DNA of 64,000 bases from an uncultured Muribaculaceae bacterium (GCA_934555895.1 CAKTFH010000003.1:49429-113428), one strand, 5' to 3'; positions 37,254-45,799 are shown, counted from the stretch's first letter. Numbers and translations: made by a program. Notes: generated by a model not told the origin, from the letters alone.

Positions 37254-38420
37254 ATGGAAAAGACATGGCGTTGGTTTGGTCCCAACGACAAGATAACATT
37301 AGAGATGCTGCGCCAGATAGGCGTGGAGGGAATAGTGACCTCGCTTCACCATATAGCCAACGGCGAGGTTTGGACACTCGAGGAGGTGATGAAGATGAAA
37401 CGCTTCATCGAGGAGCGCGGCCTGAGGTGGTCGGTTGTTGAAAGCCTTCCGGTGGCCGAATCGATAAAATATGGCGGTGACGACCGCGACGAGCTTATCG
37501 AGAAATATATCATGAGCTTGGAGTCGCTTGGCAAAGCCGGCGTGAAGACGGTGTGCTACAATTTCATGCCTGTGCTCGACTGGGCACGCACCGACCTCGA
37601 TTCGCCCAACCCCGACGGCACCACAAATCTTTATTTCAACCGCGCCGAGTTTGCCTATTTCGACATCAATATCCTGCGCCGCGAAGGCGCCGAGGCCGAC
37701 TATGACGCCGCCACACTCGAGCGCATGCGCACCGAAGTGGCTCCGCGCATGGATGTCGAAGCCGAGCACCGCCTCGTGGAAAACATCATAGTGAAGACCC
37801 AGGGGTTCGTGAACGGCAATATCTCCGAGGCCGACCTCGACCCTGTGGCCAAGTTCCGCGAGCTGCTCGACCTCTACAAGGGCATCGACGCCGATAAGCT
37901 CAGAGCCAACATGGCCTACTTCCTGCGCGCCATAATGCCCGTGTGCAACAAATACGACATCAACATGTGCGTGCACCCCGACGACCCCCCGATGCAGATT
38001 CTCGGCCTGCCGCGCATCGTGACCTGCGACGATGACATCCGCAGTTTCCTCGACGCAGTGCCCGACCCACACAACGGACTCACCTTCTGTGCAGGGTCGC
38101 TGAGCGCCGGCGCCCACAACGATGTGGTGGAGCTGGCCCGTAAATATGCCTCGCGCACCCACTTCGTGCATGCCCGCATATGCCGCACACTGCCCGGAGG
38201 CGACTTCAAAGAGAGCTCGCACCTCGACCCAAGACTGGTGGAGGTGGTACGCATCTTCGAGCACGAGCGTCCCGGAGTGCCGATGCGCGTAGACCACGCT
38301 CCACTCATGCTCGGTGACGGCGACAAGGGCTACAACGCCGGTTACTCGTTCCACGGGCGCATGCTGGCCTTAGGCATGGTGAGCGGCATCATGGCCACCG
38401 TGGCCACCGAGAAATGCTGA
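37254..38420 (+). CDS. uxuA: Mannonate dehydratase
   Basis: UxuA dehydrates D-mannonate to 2-keto-3-deoxygluconate in hexuronate catabolism. The 388-residue sequence begins MEKTWRWFGPNDKITLEMLR and continues with GVEGIVTSLHHIANGEVW, as in the family. Metal and substrate residues lie in CVHPDDPPMQILGLPRIVT, LTFCAGSLSAG, FVHARIC and MRVDHAPLM. The length is normal (about 390). It is followed after 30 bp by an SDR gene that probably supplies mannonate from fructuronate, so the pair would convert glucuronate-derived fructuronate to KDG. It has its own promoter. Confidence 0.96.
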   Translation: MEKTWRWFGPNDKITLEMLRQIGVEGIVTSLHHIANGEVWTLEEVMKMKRFIEERGLRWSVVESLPVAESIKYGGDDRDELIEKYIMSLESLGKAGVKTVCYNFMPVLDWARTDLDSPNPDGTTNLYFNRAEFAYFDINILRREGAEADYDAATLERMRTEVAPRMDVEAEHRLVENIIVKTQGFVNGNISEADLDPVAKFRELLDLYKGIDADKLRANMAYFLRAIMPVCNKYDINMCVHPDDPPMQILGLPRIVTCDDDIRSFLDAVPDPHNGLTFCAGSLSAGAHNDVVELARKYASRTHFVHARICRTLPGGDFKESSHLDPRLVEVVRIFEHERPGVPMRVDHAPLMLGDGDKGYNAGYSFHGRMLALGMVSGIMATVATEKC

Positions 38421-38450
38421 ACCAACGAAAACCTTAATCAACGACATAAC

Positions 38451-39263
38451 ATGAACGAACTGTTTTCCGTAAAAGATAAAGTAGTGGTAATCACCGGCGG
38501 TACCGGCGTGCTCGGCAGCTGCATAGGCCGCTATCTCGCGTCGCAGGGCGCAAAAGTAGCAATCCTCGGCCGCAGACGCGCCGAAGGCGAGGTGATAGTC
38601 AACGATATTAAAGCCGCAGGAGGCGAAGCCATGTTCTGCGAGAGCGATGTGCTGAGCGTGGAGACCACCGAACGCAACCTTGCAGAAATACTGGCCGCAT
38701 GGGGACGCGTCGACGCTCTGCTCAATGCCGCAGGCGGCAATATGCCCGGCGCCACCATTGCTCCCGGCGGTACCATCTTCGATGTGAAAGTAGATGAATT
38801 CGAGAAAGTGCTCAACGTGAACTTCACCGGCACCGTGGTACCCACACAGGTGTTCCTGCGCCCCATGGTCGAAGCCGGCAAAGGCGCCATAGTCAACTTC
38901 TCGTCGATGGCAGCTTTCCGACCGCTCACCCGTGTGATGGGCTATGCCGCAGCCAAAGCCGGAATAAGCAATTTCACCGCCTTTATGGCCACCGAAGTGG
39001 CGAAGAAATTCACCTCCGGCATACGTGTTAATGCCATCGCCCCCGGATTTTTCCTGACAAACCAGAACCGCGCACTGCTCACCAACCCCGACGGCTCGCT
39101 CACCGAGCGCGGCGCCGATGTGATACGCCAGACCCCCTTCGGCCGTTTCGGAGCCCCCGAGGAACTCTGCGGTACCATACAGTATCTCATCTCCGACGCC
39201 TCGGCTTTCGTCACCGGCACAGTCGCTGTGGTTGACGGAGGTTTCAACTGCTACGCGATGTAA
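38451..39263 (+). CDS. SDR-family oxidoreductase, probably D-mannonate (fructuronate) oxidoreductase
   Basis: This 270-residue short-chain dehydrogenase has the cofactor loop VVVITGGTGVLGSCIGRYLA (residues 11-30), NAAGGNMPGA as the NAG-like motif, and the catalytic Ser in NFSSMAA with the YxxxK pair in YAAAKAG. The C-terminus ends with TGTVAVVDGGFNCYAM. Its position 30 bp after uxuA suggests it reduces fructuronate to mannonate, the role of UxuB, although it belongs to a different protein family from E. coli UxuB. The substrate is inferred from context only. Confidence 0.85.
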   Translation: MNELFSVKDKVVVITGGTGVLGSCIGRYLASQGAKVAILGRRRAEGEVIVNDIKAAGGEAMFCESDVLSVETTERNLAEILAAWGRVDALLNAAGGNMPGATIAPGGTIFDVKVDEFEKVLNVNFTGTVVPTQVFLRPMVEAGKGAIVNFSSMAAFRPLTRVMGYAAAKAGISNFTAFMATEVAKKFTSGIRVNAIAPGFFLTNQNRALLTNPDGSLTERGADVIRQTPFGRFGAPEELCGTIQYLISDASAFVTGTVAVVDGGFNCYAM

Positions 39264-39310
39264 TTACGGACCATGGCTATCTCATCTCCGAATCAAAACA
39301 GACACTTTTC

Positions 39311-39784
39311 ATGAGACATCATCTACAGACGCTTATAGCCGGCATAGCGCTCGCAATGCCTTTCACTGCTGCCGCACGCAACTTCGTGGTCGAAGACACC
39401 GAAGGCAATCTGCATAAATTCGCCTTCTCGTCGGAACTTACTTGGGCACTCAGCGGCCATACTCTTGAGGTCAATACCGACGACTCTTCAACCGAACGCA
39501 CATTCCAGATAGAGAATGTGGCCAAAATGCTCTACGACAACGAGACATCTGTAGACGAAATCACCACAGAGGCGACGCAAAATGTGACACTGTCAGGCAA
39601 CATTCTCACAATCACCGGACTTAAACCACATGCACAGGTGACAGTGACCGAGGTGTCGGGCAAATCCGTCATCCTGCAGGCCAACAACGACGGGACACTC
39701 ACTGCATCCTTAGACCAATGGCCCGCGGGAGTGTACATAGTAAGCAGCGGCAAATCGCTAATCGTCAAATTCATACAGAAATGA
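39311..39784 (+). CDS. Small secreted protein with a type IX secretion C-terminal domain
   Basis: This 157-residue protein has a signal peptide (ALAMPFTAAARN, cleavage near residue 23). A short beta-rich middle follows. The C-terminal block resembles a type A T9SS sorting domain: ILTITGLKPHAQVTVTEVSG, then KSVILQANNDGTLTASL, and the closing WPAGVYIVSSGKSLIVKFIQ plus a final Lys. The GVYIV and KFIxK ends are hallmarks. It would be exported by the T9SS encoded at 25-33 kb. The stop TGA overlaps the ATG of the CotH gene (ATGA), so the two are translationally coupled. Confidence 0.75.
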   Translation: MRHHLQTLIAGIALAMPFTAAARNFVVEDTEGNLHKFAFSSELTWALSGHTLEVNTDDSSTERTFQIENVAKMLYDNETSVDEITTEATQNVTLSGNILTITGLKPHAQVTVTEVSGKSVILQANNDGTLTASLDQWPAGVYIVSSGKSLIVKFIQK

Positions 39785-41178
39785 AATCTCTCTTCATGGC
39801 GGCCGCTGTAGCCGCAACGATGGTGATTGCGCCGACTGTCACGGCAAAAGTGCCTCAAACCATAATACACAGCTCAAAGAAAGCTACATTCGCCCGTATC
39901 GAGGGCGATGTGTCCGTGCGTCATAGCGACAAAGGCTATGCAAAGGCTTTCTATGAAAATGGCTCTCATCTGTTCAGAACCGACCTCATCGACAGCATAA
40001 CCGTAGTAAACAGCGACATACCCCGCATAATAATCAACACTCCCGATCAGCCCGATCTCCGTCAACTTGTCGAGAAGGACCGTTATCTCAATGCCACAGT
40101 AGCAATAGAAGGCAACGGATATGCCGACGACATGGAACCTCTGCAGCTCACCATCAAGGGGCGCGGCAACTCCACCTGGGGAATGCCGAAGAAGCCCATG
40201 CGGCTTAAATTCAGCAAAAAAACATCGCTGCTCGGTCTGGCCAAGGCCAAGAATTTCGTGCTTTTGGCCAACTACATCGACCCTTCGCTGATGCACAACG
40301 CCCTGGCCATGAAGCTGGCGCAGTTGCTCGGTGTGAAATATGCCAACCACATGATACCGTGCAACGTGACCTTCAACGGCCACGACCTCGGGTGCTTCAC
40401 CCTCAGCGAGAAGGTGGGCATCAACTCGGGGAGCGTCGACATCGACGAGACACGCGGCATGCTCTTTGAAATCAGCACCGAATATGACGAGGCCTACAAA
40501 TTCCGCTCGGCACACTACAATCTGCCGGTGATGGTGAAAGACCCCGACCTCAAGGAAATCTGTGAGGAAAATCCCGACCTCGGCACACCTGAGGAACTTC
40601 TCGCCTGCTGGCAGGAAGACTTCAACAAAGCTGAAAGCCGCATCGCGGCCGGCCATGTAGAGGAAGTGTTCGACCTCGAAAGCCTCGCCAACTACCTGCT
40701 CCTTTATGAGCTTTGCACCAACAACGAGCTCAGCCATCCCAAAAGCTGCTACATCCACAAGGAGAACATCGGCGATACCGACCGATATGTAGCCGGCCCG
40801 GCATGGGACTTCGACGCCGCCTTCAATGCCTATGCCAAGACCGCAAACGGCCTCGACTTCATGCCGCCTTACGCCCTGCCGGCTAAAGCCGACTTCTTCC
40901 TGAAAATCATGGAGAACGAAAACTTCCGGGCCATCTACAAAGAGCGCGTGAAGGAGTTCCGTGACAACCTTTATCCGCAGTTCATGGAATATTTCGACGA
41001 ACTCGCCAAACTCGTACACATTTCAGCCAAAGCAAACGGCACCATCTGGGAAGGCGGCGAAAACTACGGCTGGGTATACGTGGTCAATTCGTTCGATGCC
41101 ACCAAGCATGCCGCCGACCTCCGCAAATGGATTGCCGAACACGTTGACTACCTCTGCCGCCACTACCTGGGCGAATAA
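39781..41178 (+). CDS. CotH kinase family protein, secreted
   Basis: From the ATG at 39781 this is a 465-residue exported protein with signal peptide MKSLFMAAAVAATMVIAPTV then TA. The CotH family core is clear: LTIKGRGNSTWGMPKKPMRL, then KFSKKTSLLGLAKAKNFVLL, DLGCFTLSEKVG, and the late PAWDFDAAF, where the aspartates bind metal in CotH kinases. Family members phosphorylate extracellular proteins in spore coats; the role in Bacteroidota is not known. A longer frame to 39718 exists but lies inside the previous gene. A strong terminator follows. Confidence 0.88.
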   Translation: MKSLFMAAAVAATMVIAPTVTAKVPQTIIHSSKKATFARIEGDVSVRHSDKGYAKAFYENGSHLFRTDLIDSITVVNSDIPRIIINTPDQPDLRQLVEKDRYLNATVAIEGNGYADDMEPLQLTIKGRGNSTWGMPKKPMRLKFSKKTSLLGLAKAKNFVLLANYIDPSLMHNALAMKLAQLLGVKYANHMIPCNVTFNGHDLGCFTLSEKVGINSGSVDIDETRGMLFEISTEYDEAYKFRSAHYNLPVMVKDPDLKEICEENPDLGTPEELLACWQEDFNKAESRIAAGHVEEVFDLESLANYLLLYELCTNNELSHPKSCYIHKENIGDTDRYVAGPAWDFDAAFNAYAKTANGLDFMPPYALPAKADFFLKIMENENFRAIYKERVKEFRDNLYPQFMEYFDELAKLVHISAKANGTIWEGGENYGWVYVVNSFDATKHAADLRKWIAEHVDYLCRHYLGE

Positions 41179-41208
41179 TTTCCCAAAGCGACAATCATAC
41201 ATAAAACA

Positions 41209-41256
41209 CGCGACATTTCCCGCGCCCTGTCTTGCAGGAATCCGGGAAATGTCGCG
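41209..41256. terminator. Terminator between cotH and the split hydrolase
   Basis: Perfect 14-bp arms, CGCGACATTTCCCG at 41209-41222 and CGGGAAATGTCGCG at 41243-41256, lie between two convergent genes and are followed by CTGTTTT on the plus strand. Confidence 0.8.
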
Positions 41257-41279
41257 CTGTTTTACGGTTGGCTATTGGG

Positions 41280-41865
41280 TCAGCGGGGTACGGTCTCGAA
41301 AGTAACCGGACCGATGATGCCCGACTGCGGGAGCTCTGAGCCGGGATTGTAAGGATTCTTGAAGCAGTAGACCTGCTGTTGCTCGCGCGGCGACCTCAGG
41401 TCACCTATGATACGGTTCACCCATGTGTTGACCACCTCAATCTTTATATCATTTTTGCCGTCTTTCACAAAATCGGTGACATCGAGCTTATAGGGAGTGG
41501 TCCACACGCCTCCGGCATACTTGCCGTTGATGAACACCTTGCCCATGGCCGCTATCTTGTCGAAGCAGATATACATGCGCTGTCCCTTCGGAGCCTTTTT
41601 CAAATCGGCGACAGTGGTATAGGTGGCTGTGCCTGAGAAATATCTGATGCTGTCGTTGGGATTTGTGGAGAGGTCCTGCAGCCTCGAGAACTTCACCGGA
41701 GCAGGCGTCTTGAAGGCGCTCTTGAAAGTGACATCCCACGGAGAGCTGACAGTCTGCTGCGACACAGGAGCCGGATAATTGGCCAAAAGGCCATCAGCTA
41801 CAGATTTCGGAGTTCCCTTCTTCCTGAACACAACAAACACGCACTCCCCTTTCTCGAGTTTCATA
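41280..41865 (-). pseudogene. GH106-like glycoside hydrolase, 3' fragment (severed by the mobile element)
   Basis: This is the C-terminal part of the hydrolase whose 5' part lies at 57408-60076. The frame runs VVPMKLEKGECVFVVFRKKG and on to a galactose-binding-like sandwich (KVFINGKYAGGVWTTPYKLD, VVNTWVNRIIGDLRSP) that ends such proteins. Its first codons continue the 5' part: both have Val-Val-Pro at the junction. Joining 57408-60076 to 41280-41865 gives 3255 bases, exactly 1085 codons with the stop, in frame. Apart from a chance Met it has no start of its own and is not expected to be translated usefully. Confidence 0.88.
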
Positions 41866-41870
41866 GGCAC
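41866..41870. repeat. Left core repeat (attL core, GGCAC)
   Basis: GGCAC here and at 57408-57412 is the longest identical sequence at the two gene-element junctions. The wider match is GGCACcACA against GGCACtACA. It is the probable integrase crossover core; one copy remains after precise excision. Confidence 0.7.
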
Positions 41871-41873
41871 CAC

Positions 41874-41910
41874 AAAAGACCGCTAATTCTCAATGAGTTA
41901 GCGGTCTTTT
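41874..41910. terminator. Perfect hairpin at the left end of the element
   Basis: AAAAGACCGCTAA (41874-41886) pairs perfectly with TTAGCGGTCTTTT (41898-41910), 13 bp with an 11-base loop, three bases inside the core. It reads as a bidirectional terminator insulating element and host genes, or as part of the attachment site. Confidence 0.7.
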
Positions 41911-41929
41911 ATTCAACCACACCCCTCCA

Positions 41930-42174
41930 GGTCACCACAAAAGTCACCGCACCCACGCTAACGCGCTGTGATATTGTGCGTTATGCGTGTAAGAGCAAGC
42001 GCATATCTTTTCTTTTAGTTGCTTAATATGCTGATAATCACTGCACAATTTAAATTTATCCAAATCCATTCAGCGTCATTCAACCCTACACAACCCCAAA
42101 CTTTAACAGACTTTAACTACCTTAGAGCCATAAAAAATGTGGTGACCTCAGTCAAATTTTCGCCGGGTCACCAC
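41930..42174. repeat. Left-end integrase arm-type repeats (GGTCACCAC)
   Basis: GGTCACCAC occurs at 41930-41938 and 42166-42174 and as its complement at 42139-42147. A weaker copy (GTCACCGC) lies at 41943. The same 9-mer occurs twice at the right end. This clustering at both ends fits arm-site binding by the integrase. Confidence 0.55.
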
Positions 42175-42205
42175 GCTTAATCGTTAAAATCCCATAAAAA
42201 TTTCG

Positions 42206-42466
42206 TACCTTTGTGGTCGGGTTGACGCAAGTCCGCCCACGACATTTTGAAATAAGAAGCGGTATGCTCTCTTGTAATTGGAAACGTAGGAACTTTTCAG
42301 GATACAAAGATGGCATAGCGGTTCTCACGCATACGGCGTGGGCTGCTATCGTTATATCTGCATCATAGGCTTTCTCAGGGCCGTCAAGTTAGATTGACAT
42401 AGAAGTCCGCGCTTCTGCATTTATAAACCAGCTCTATTGGACTACTGAGCAAAAATAATAATTACG
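42206..42466 (+). promoter_or_regulatory. Promoter and structured leader of the cargo operon
   Basis: TACCTTTG (42206-42213) matches the Bacteroidota -7 element, although no good -33 box is seen. The predicted transcript has a leader of about 245 bases before the ATG at 42467. Within it ATAGC (42315-42319) pairs with GCTAT (42345-42349) and CACGC (42326-42330) with GCGTG (42336-42340), extended by G-U pairs, to make one long stem-loop. A second small hairpin, GAAG/CTTC, follows near 42402-42415. A regulatory leader is likely but no known riboswitch class was recognised. Confidence 0.5.
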
Positions 42467-42736
42467 ATGGAAACTAAATTCTGTCAGAGTTGCGGAATGC
42501 CGCTCAACGATCATAACCACGGCACAAATGCCGATGGCACACCGAATGAGGATTATTGCATTTACTGCTATAAGGATGGCAAGTTTACGCAGGATCTGAC
42601 TATGGAGCAGATGATTGATTACTGTGCCCGGTTTACCGACGAGATAAACAAACAGTCAGGCCAAAACATGACAAAAGAACAGGCCAAAGAAATGATGCGC
42701 AAGTTCTTCCCACACCTCAAACGCTGGAAAAAATAA
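42467..42736 (+). CDS. Small zinc-ribbon protein
   Basis: This 89-residue protein has two CxxC pairs, CQSCGMPL at residues 6-13 and CIYCYKDG near 34-41, which would bind one zinc ion. The rest is helical and basic (KEMMRKFFPHLKRWKK). It matches the widespread putative zinc ribbon family often found beside stress or transcription-regulator genes. It is the first gene of the cargo operon, 10 bp before the DJ-1-like gene. Its biochemical role is unknown. Confidence 0.85.
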   Translation: METKFCQSCGMPLNDHNHGTNADGTPNEDYCIYCYKDGKFTQDLTMEQMIDYCARFTDEINKQSGQNMTKEQAKEMMRKFFPHLKRWKK

Positions 42737-42746
42737 AAAGACAATT

Positions 42747-43355
42747 ATGAGCAACGAAATTTTATATATTCTCCTGCCGGACTATGCGGCACATGAGGCA
42801 GTGTATCTCTCGCAGGCCGTCGCCTCCGACGATTTTGCCATGAAGGAGAACCCGAAATATGTCAATAAGGTGGTCGCCCCGACATTGGAGCCGGTAAAGT
42901 CGATAGGTGGATTCCGCACTGTGCCGGACTATTCGTTTGACACGATGCCCGACGATTATGCCGCACTGGTGCTGATCGGTGGTTTCGGGTGGAGTACGCC
43001 TGTCGCAGACCAGGTCGCGCCGATTGTCAAAAGGGCTGTCGAGAAAGGAAATATTGTCGGCGCGATATGCAACGCTGCATCATGTATGGCAAAGTATGGT
43101 TTCCTCAATGGGGTGCAGCACACCGGCAACGGTTTGGAGCAACTGAAACTTTGGGGTGGAGAGAACTACACTAACCCCGAAGGCTACGTCCACGCACAGG
43201 CCGTAAGCGATGGAAACATCGTGACTGCAAACGGCTCGGCAACGCTCGAATTTGCAAAAGAGTTGCTTCTGCTGCTCGAAAATGACACGGCGGAGCGAAT
43301 CGAAATGTACTATCGGTTCAACAAGCAGGGCTTCTGTGCTCTTTTCCCCGGTTAA
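42747..43355 (+). CDS. DJ-1/PfpI family protein (type 1 glutamine amidotransferase-like)
   Basis: This 202-residue protein has the DJ-1/PfpI fold: a first strand ILYILLPDYAAHEAVYL, a central YAALVLIGGFGWSTP, and the nucleophile elbow GAICNAASCMA, in which Cys (about residue 110) is the probable reactive residue. The last third contains VTANGSATLEFAKELLLLL, as in PfpI-type proteins. Members act as glyoxalases, proteases or chaperones; the present sequence cannot tell which. It lies 10 bp after the zinc-ribbon gene and 3 bp before the MBL-fold gene. Confidence 0.88.
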   Translation: MSNEILYILLPDYAAHEAVYLSQAVASDDFAMKENPKYVNKVVAPTLEPVKSIGGFRTVPDYSFDTMPDDYAALVLIGGFGWSTPVADQVAPIVKRAVEKGNIVGAICNAASCMAKYGFLNGVQHTGNGLEQLKLWGGENYTNPEGYVHAQAVSDGNIVTANGSATLEFAKELLLLLENDTAERIEMYYRFNKQGFCALFPG

Positions 43356-43358
43356 ATT

Positions 43359-44243
43359 ATGTATGAGCTTGTTCAAGTTGGCCCACAAAGCTATTATATC
43401 AATAGTCCGGCTAAGATTGGCATATTTGCCAAGTCTGATAGTGAGGTATATCTAATTGACAGTGGCAATGACAAGGAGGCTGGTAAAAAGATTTTGAAGA
43501 TTGCCGCTGAAAAGAAATGGGTTATTAAAGGTATTCTCAACACTCATTCCAATGCCGACCATATAGGAGGCAATGCCTTTATTCAAAATAAAATTGGTTG
43601 CCCTGTGTTTTGTTACGGCATTGAGGCCGACTTCACCCGTCATCCGGTTCTTGAACCGTCATTCCTATATGGCGGATTTCCATGCAAAAGCTTAAGAAAT
43701 AAGTTCTTGATGGCAAAAGAATCTGATGTTACTGATTTCAACTCTCCAAATTTCCCAAAAGAAGTTGAGATAATACCTCTTCCGGGACATTTCTTCGATA
43801 TGGTCGGATTCCGCACACCTGACAACACTGTTTTCCTTGCCGATTGCGTAAGTAGTCCTGCGACGTTGGATAAATATGGTGTCACATTCATATATGATGT
43901 TGCTGCGTATCTGGAAACACTGGCAAAAATCCAAACAATAAAAGCAGAGATATTCATACCATCTCATACCGATCCATGTAAGGATATTTCAGACCTTGCA
44001 GTTGTCAATCGGGACAAAGTATTTGAGATAGAGAAAGTAATCGGAGAACTATGCTCAAAACCAATTACGATTGATGAGGTTATTTCAGGTGTGTTCAGAC
44101 ATTATGGTCTAACTATGTCTATCGAGCAATATGTGCTGGTAGGGTCAACAATCAGATCTTATCTTTCTTGGATGAAAGACAGAGATATTCTGGAATATTT
44201 AACCGATGAAGCCAATCTTTTATGGAAGAAAAAAGAACTTTAA
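43359..44243 (+). CDS. MBL-fold metallo-hydrolase
   Basis: This 294-residue protein has the metallo-beta-lactamase fold. The metal-binding signature reads NTHSNADHIGGN near residues 65-76, so the usual HxHxDH is HxNxDH here: the second His is Asn. Further metal ligands are in IIPLPGHFFDMVGF, FLADCVSSP and IPSHTDPC. A C-terminal helical extension (residues 215-294) resembles a winged-helix. An outright change of metal site or of substrate is possible. The gene starts 3 bp after the DJ-1-like gene and its end overlaps the next frame. Confidence 0.87.
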   Translation: MYELVQVGPQSYYINSPAKIGIFAKSDSEVYLIDSGNDKEAGKKILKIAAEKKWVIKGILNTHSNADHIGGNAFIQNKIGCPVFCYGIEADFTRHPVLEPSFLYGGFPCKSLRNKFLMAKESDVTDFNSPNFPKEVEIIPLPGHFFDMVGFRTPDNTVFLADCVSSPATLDKYGVTFIYDVAAYLETLAKIQTIKAEIFIPSHTDPCKDISDLAVVNRDKVFEIEKVIGELCSKPITIDEVISGVFRHYGLTMSIEQYVLVGSTIRSYLSWMKDRDILEYLTDEANLLWKKKEL

Positions 44244-44578
44244 TGATATGGCTGGCAGTCTCCATTTTAGTGATGTTCGCATTGCCTTTCGCAATCGCCC
44301 GACTAGCTTCGGAATGCTCGGGTATGGCATTATGTATGATTCTATTCTTCATTATCAATCCAATATACTCAGCGATACTCGGCTATGGTTGTGGAAAGGA
44401 CATCAGGAGAATGTGGAATCTCCCCTTGGTATCTGCCATAGCTTTTCTTGCCGGAACATGGCTGTTCTTTGACATCAAAGAGGTCTGGTTCTTGATATAT
44501 GCCGCAATTTACCTCACACTGGGATGGATAGCCATGTTTGTCCGTAAATATTTAAGCATACAGCATAACCATGAATGA
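44222..44578 (+). CDS. Four-helix membrane protein, unknown function
   Basis: This 118-residue protein is almost wholly hydrophobic, with four predicted helices: MIWLAVSILVMFALPFAIAR, MALCMILFFIINPIYSAILG, LPLVSAIAFLAGTWLFF, and VWFLIYAAIYLTLGWIAMFV. The first ATG (44222) overlaps the MBL gene by 22 bases; the ATG at 44243, in a TAATG overlap with its stop, is an equally good start. It overlaps the next gene by eight bases. No family is recognised. Confidence 0.7.
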   Translation: MEEKRTLMIWLAVSILVMFALPFAIARLASECSGMALCMILFFIINPIYSAILGYGCGKDIRRMWNLPLVSAIAFLAGTWLFFDIKEVWFLIYAAIYLTLGWIAMFVRKYLSIQHNHE

Positions 44579-45173
44579 GTCGGAGGATATAAAGAATAAG
44601 TCGGATGAAATGAGTGATATTCTCCGGCAATCCATAAAGCATTACAAGGAGATAGTAGAAAGCGATGAAGACTTCACTGAGAAAGGTGAGGCATGGTATA
44701 TGATGGGACAGGCATACCGGCAGTTGGCTGATTTCAAAAAAGCCTTTACATGCTTCAAGAAAGCAGCCGCCCATGATTGTTTCGAAGCTTTTGCAATGGT
44801 GGGTGATGCTTATTGGGACGGTCAGGGCGTGGAAAAGAATCCTGTCAAGGCTCGCTTATGGTATAGAAAAGGTGCTAATCTTGGTGAAATCATGGCTATT
44901 CTAAAATTGGCTGACTGCTATAAGCGAGGAATCGGCGGCAAGGTTGATTACTCGAAAGCGATGGAACAATATCTGCATCTCGCAGAGCGTACAGGCCGTT
45001 TCTGGAATAAATATGCCGACGGCATCGGAACCGCACTATACGAAATCGGCAATATGTATCTCAACGGATTAGGAGTACCGGTTGATTTGAAAAAAGCAGC
45101 CCGTTATTTCAAACTTGCCGCGAAGAAAGGCAATATTGATGCTGAAAACGCTATTAAAACTACAAATCTATGA
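44571..45173 (+). CDS. SEL1-like repeat protein (first of three)
   Basis: This 200-residue helical-repeat protein contains SEL1-like units such as AFAMVGDAYWDGQGVEKNPV plus KARLWYRKGANLG, AILKLADCYKRGIGGKVDYS and YEIGNMYLNGLGVPVDLKKA with RYFKLAAKKGN. SEL1 repeats form curved alpha-solenoids used for protein binding. It has no signal peptide and is probably cytoplasmic. Its start overlaps the membrane-protein gene by eight bases and its stop overlaps the next gene by four, so it is tightly coupled to both. Confidence 0.85.
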   Translation: MNESEDIKNKSDEMSDILRQSIKHYKEIVESDEDFTEKGEAWYMMGQAYRQLADFKKAFTCFKKAAAHDCFEAFAMVGDAYWDGQGVEKNPVKARLWYRKGANLGEIMAILKLADCYKRGIGGKVDYSKAMEQYLHLAERTGRFWNKYADGIGTALYEIGNMYLNGLGVPVDLKKAARYFKLAAKKGNIDAENAIKTTNL

Positions 45174-45787
45174 GTGAAATGTCTGAACAATATAAAATCA
45201 TAGACCGATTCACACGCCAATATGCCGGCGAAGGCGATATGGAGCAGGTACGGGCGGCTGTAGCTGCTATTACGCCTGTTGCAGAGATAGGAAACGCCAA
45301 GGCGCAATATATGCTCGGCAAATATTATTCGTGGGGCTATGGCGAGGACTGCGATAATCAAAAAGCTGTCTATTGGTTTGAGAAAGCCGCCAAAAAGGGA
45401 AATGAAAAGGCTGCGGAAGCATTGGCAAATCTCTATCGCTATGATTTCCCCGACGATAAGATTGAGGCGCAGGAGAAAAAAGCCTTTGTGCATAAGTGGC
45501 ATTACCGCTGGATAGAGATACTGGAGGCAAAAGCTGCCAAAGGCGTAGCAAGTGCGGCTCAGGCACTGATGAATCTTTATGTCAATGATTGCCCCGATGA
45601 TATTGACCCCGAAGAAGGTGTGGAGATTGCCCGCAAGTGGTATGACCGCCGGATTGAGATATTGAAAGCCAAAGCAGACAAAGGGGATATGTCAGCCAAG
45701 AAAAAACTGGAAGATATTCTCGAATATGGAACCGGTGTTCCTGATGAAGTCCTGGAACTCATTGACGATGATGAAGATAACGATTAA
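45170..45787 (+). CDS. SEL1-like repeat protein (second of three)
   Basis: This 205-residue protein begins MSEMSEQYKIIDRFTRQYAG and holds one clear SEL1 unit (AKAQYMLGKYYSWGYGEDCD, then NQKAVYWFEKAAKKGN). Two degenerate repeats follow: LANLYRYDFPDDKIEAQEKK and LMNLYVNDCPDDIDPEEGVE, each ending in W(H/Y)-Y/D-RRIEIL. The C-terminus is acidic (LELIDDDEDND). It overlaps the first SEL1 gene by four bases (ATGA) and precedes the unknown 249-residue gene by 12 bp. Function unknown. Confidence 0.8.
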   Translation: MSEMSEQYKIIDRFTRQYAGEGDMEQVRAAVAAITPVAEIGNAKAQYMLGKYYSWGYGEDCDNQKAVYWFEKAAKKGNEKAAEALANLYRYDFPDDKIEAQEKKAFVHKWHYRWIEILEAKAAKGVASAAQALMNLYVNDCPDDIDPEEGVEIARKWYDRRIEILKAKADKGDMSAKKKLEDILEYGTGVPDEVLELIDDDEDND

Positions 45788-45799
45788 ATACACCCTATT

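Noticed and set aside
41280-41873. Independent 197-residue gene starting at the ATG of 41871-41873
   Set aside because: It has no signal peptide or promoter, its start codon lies at the element junction, and it joins in frame to the hydrolase 5' part.
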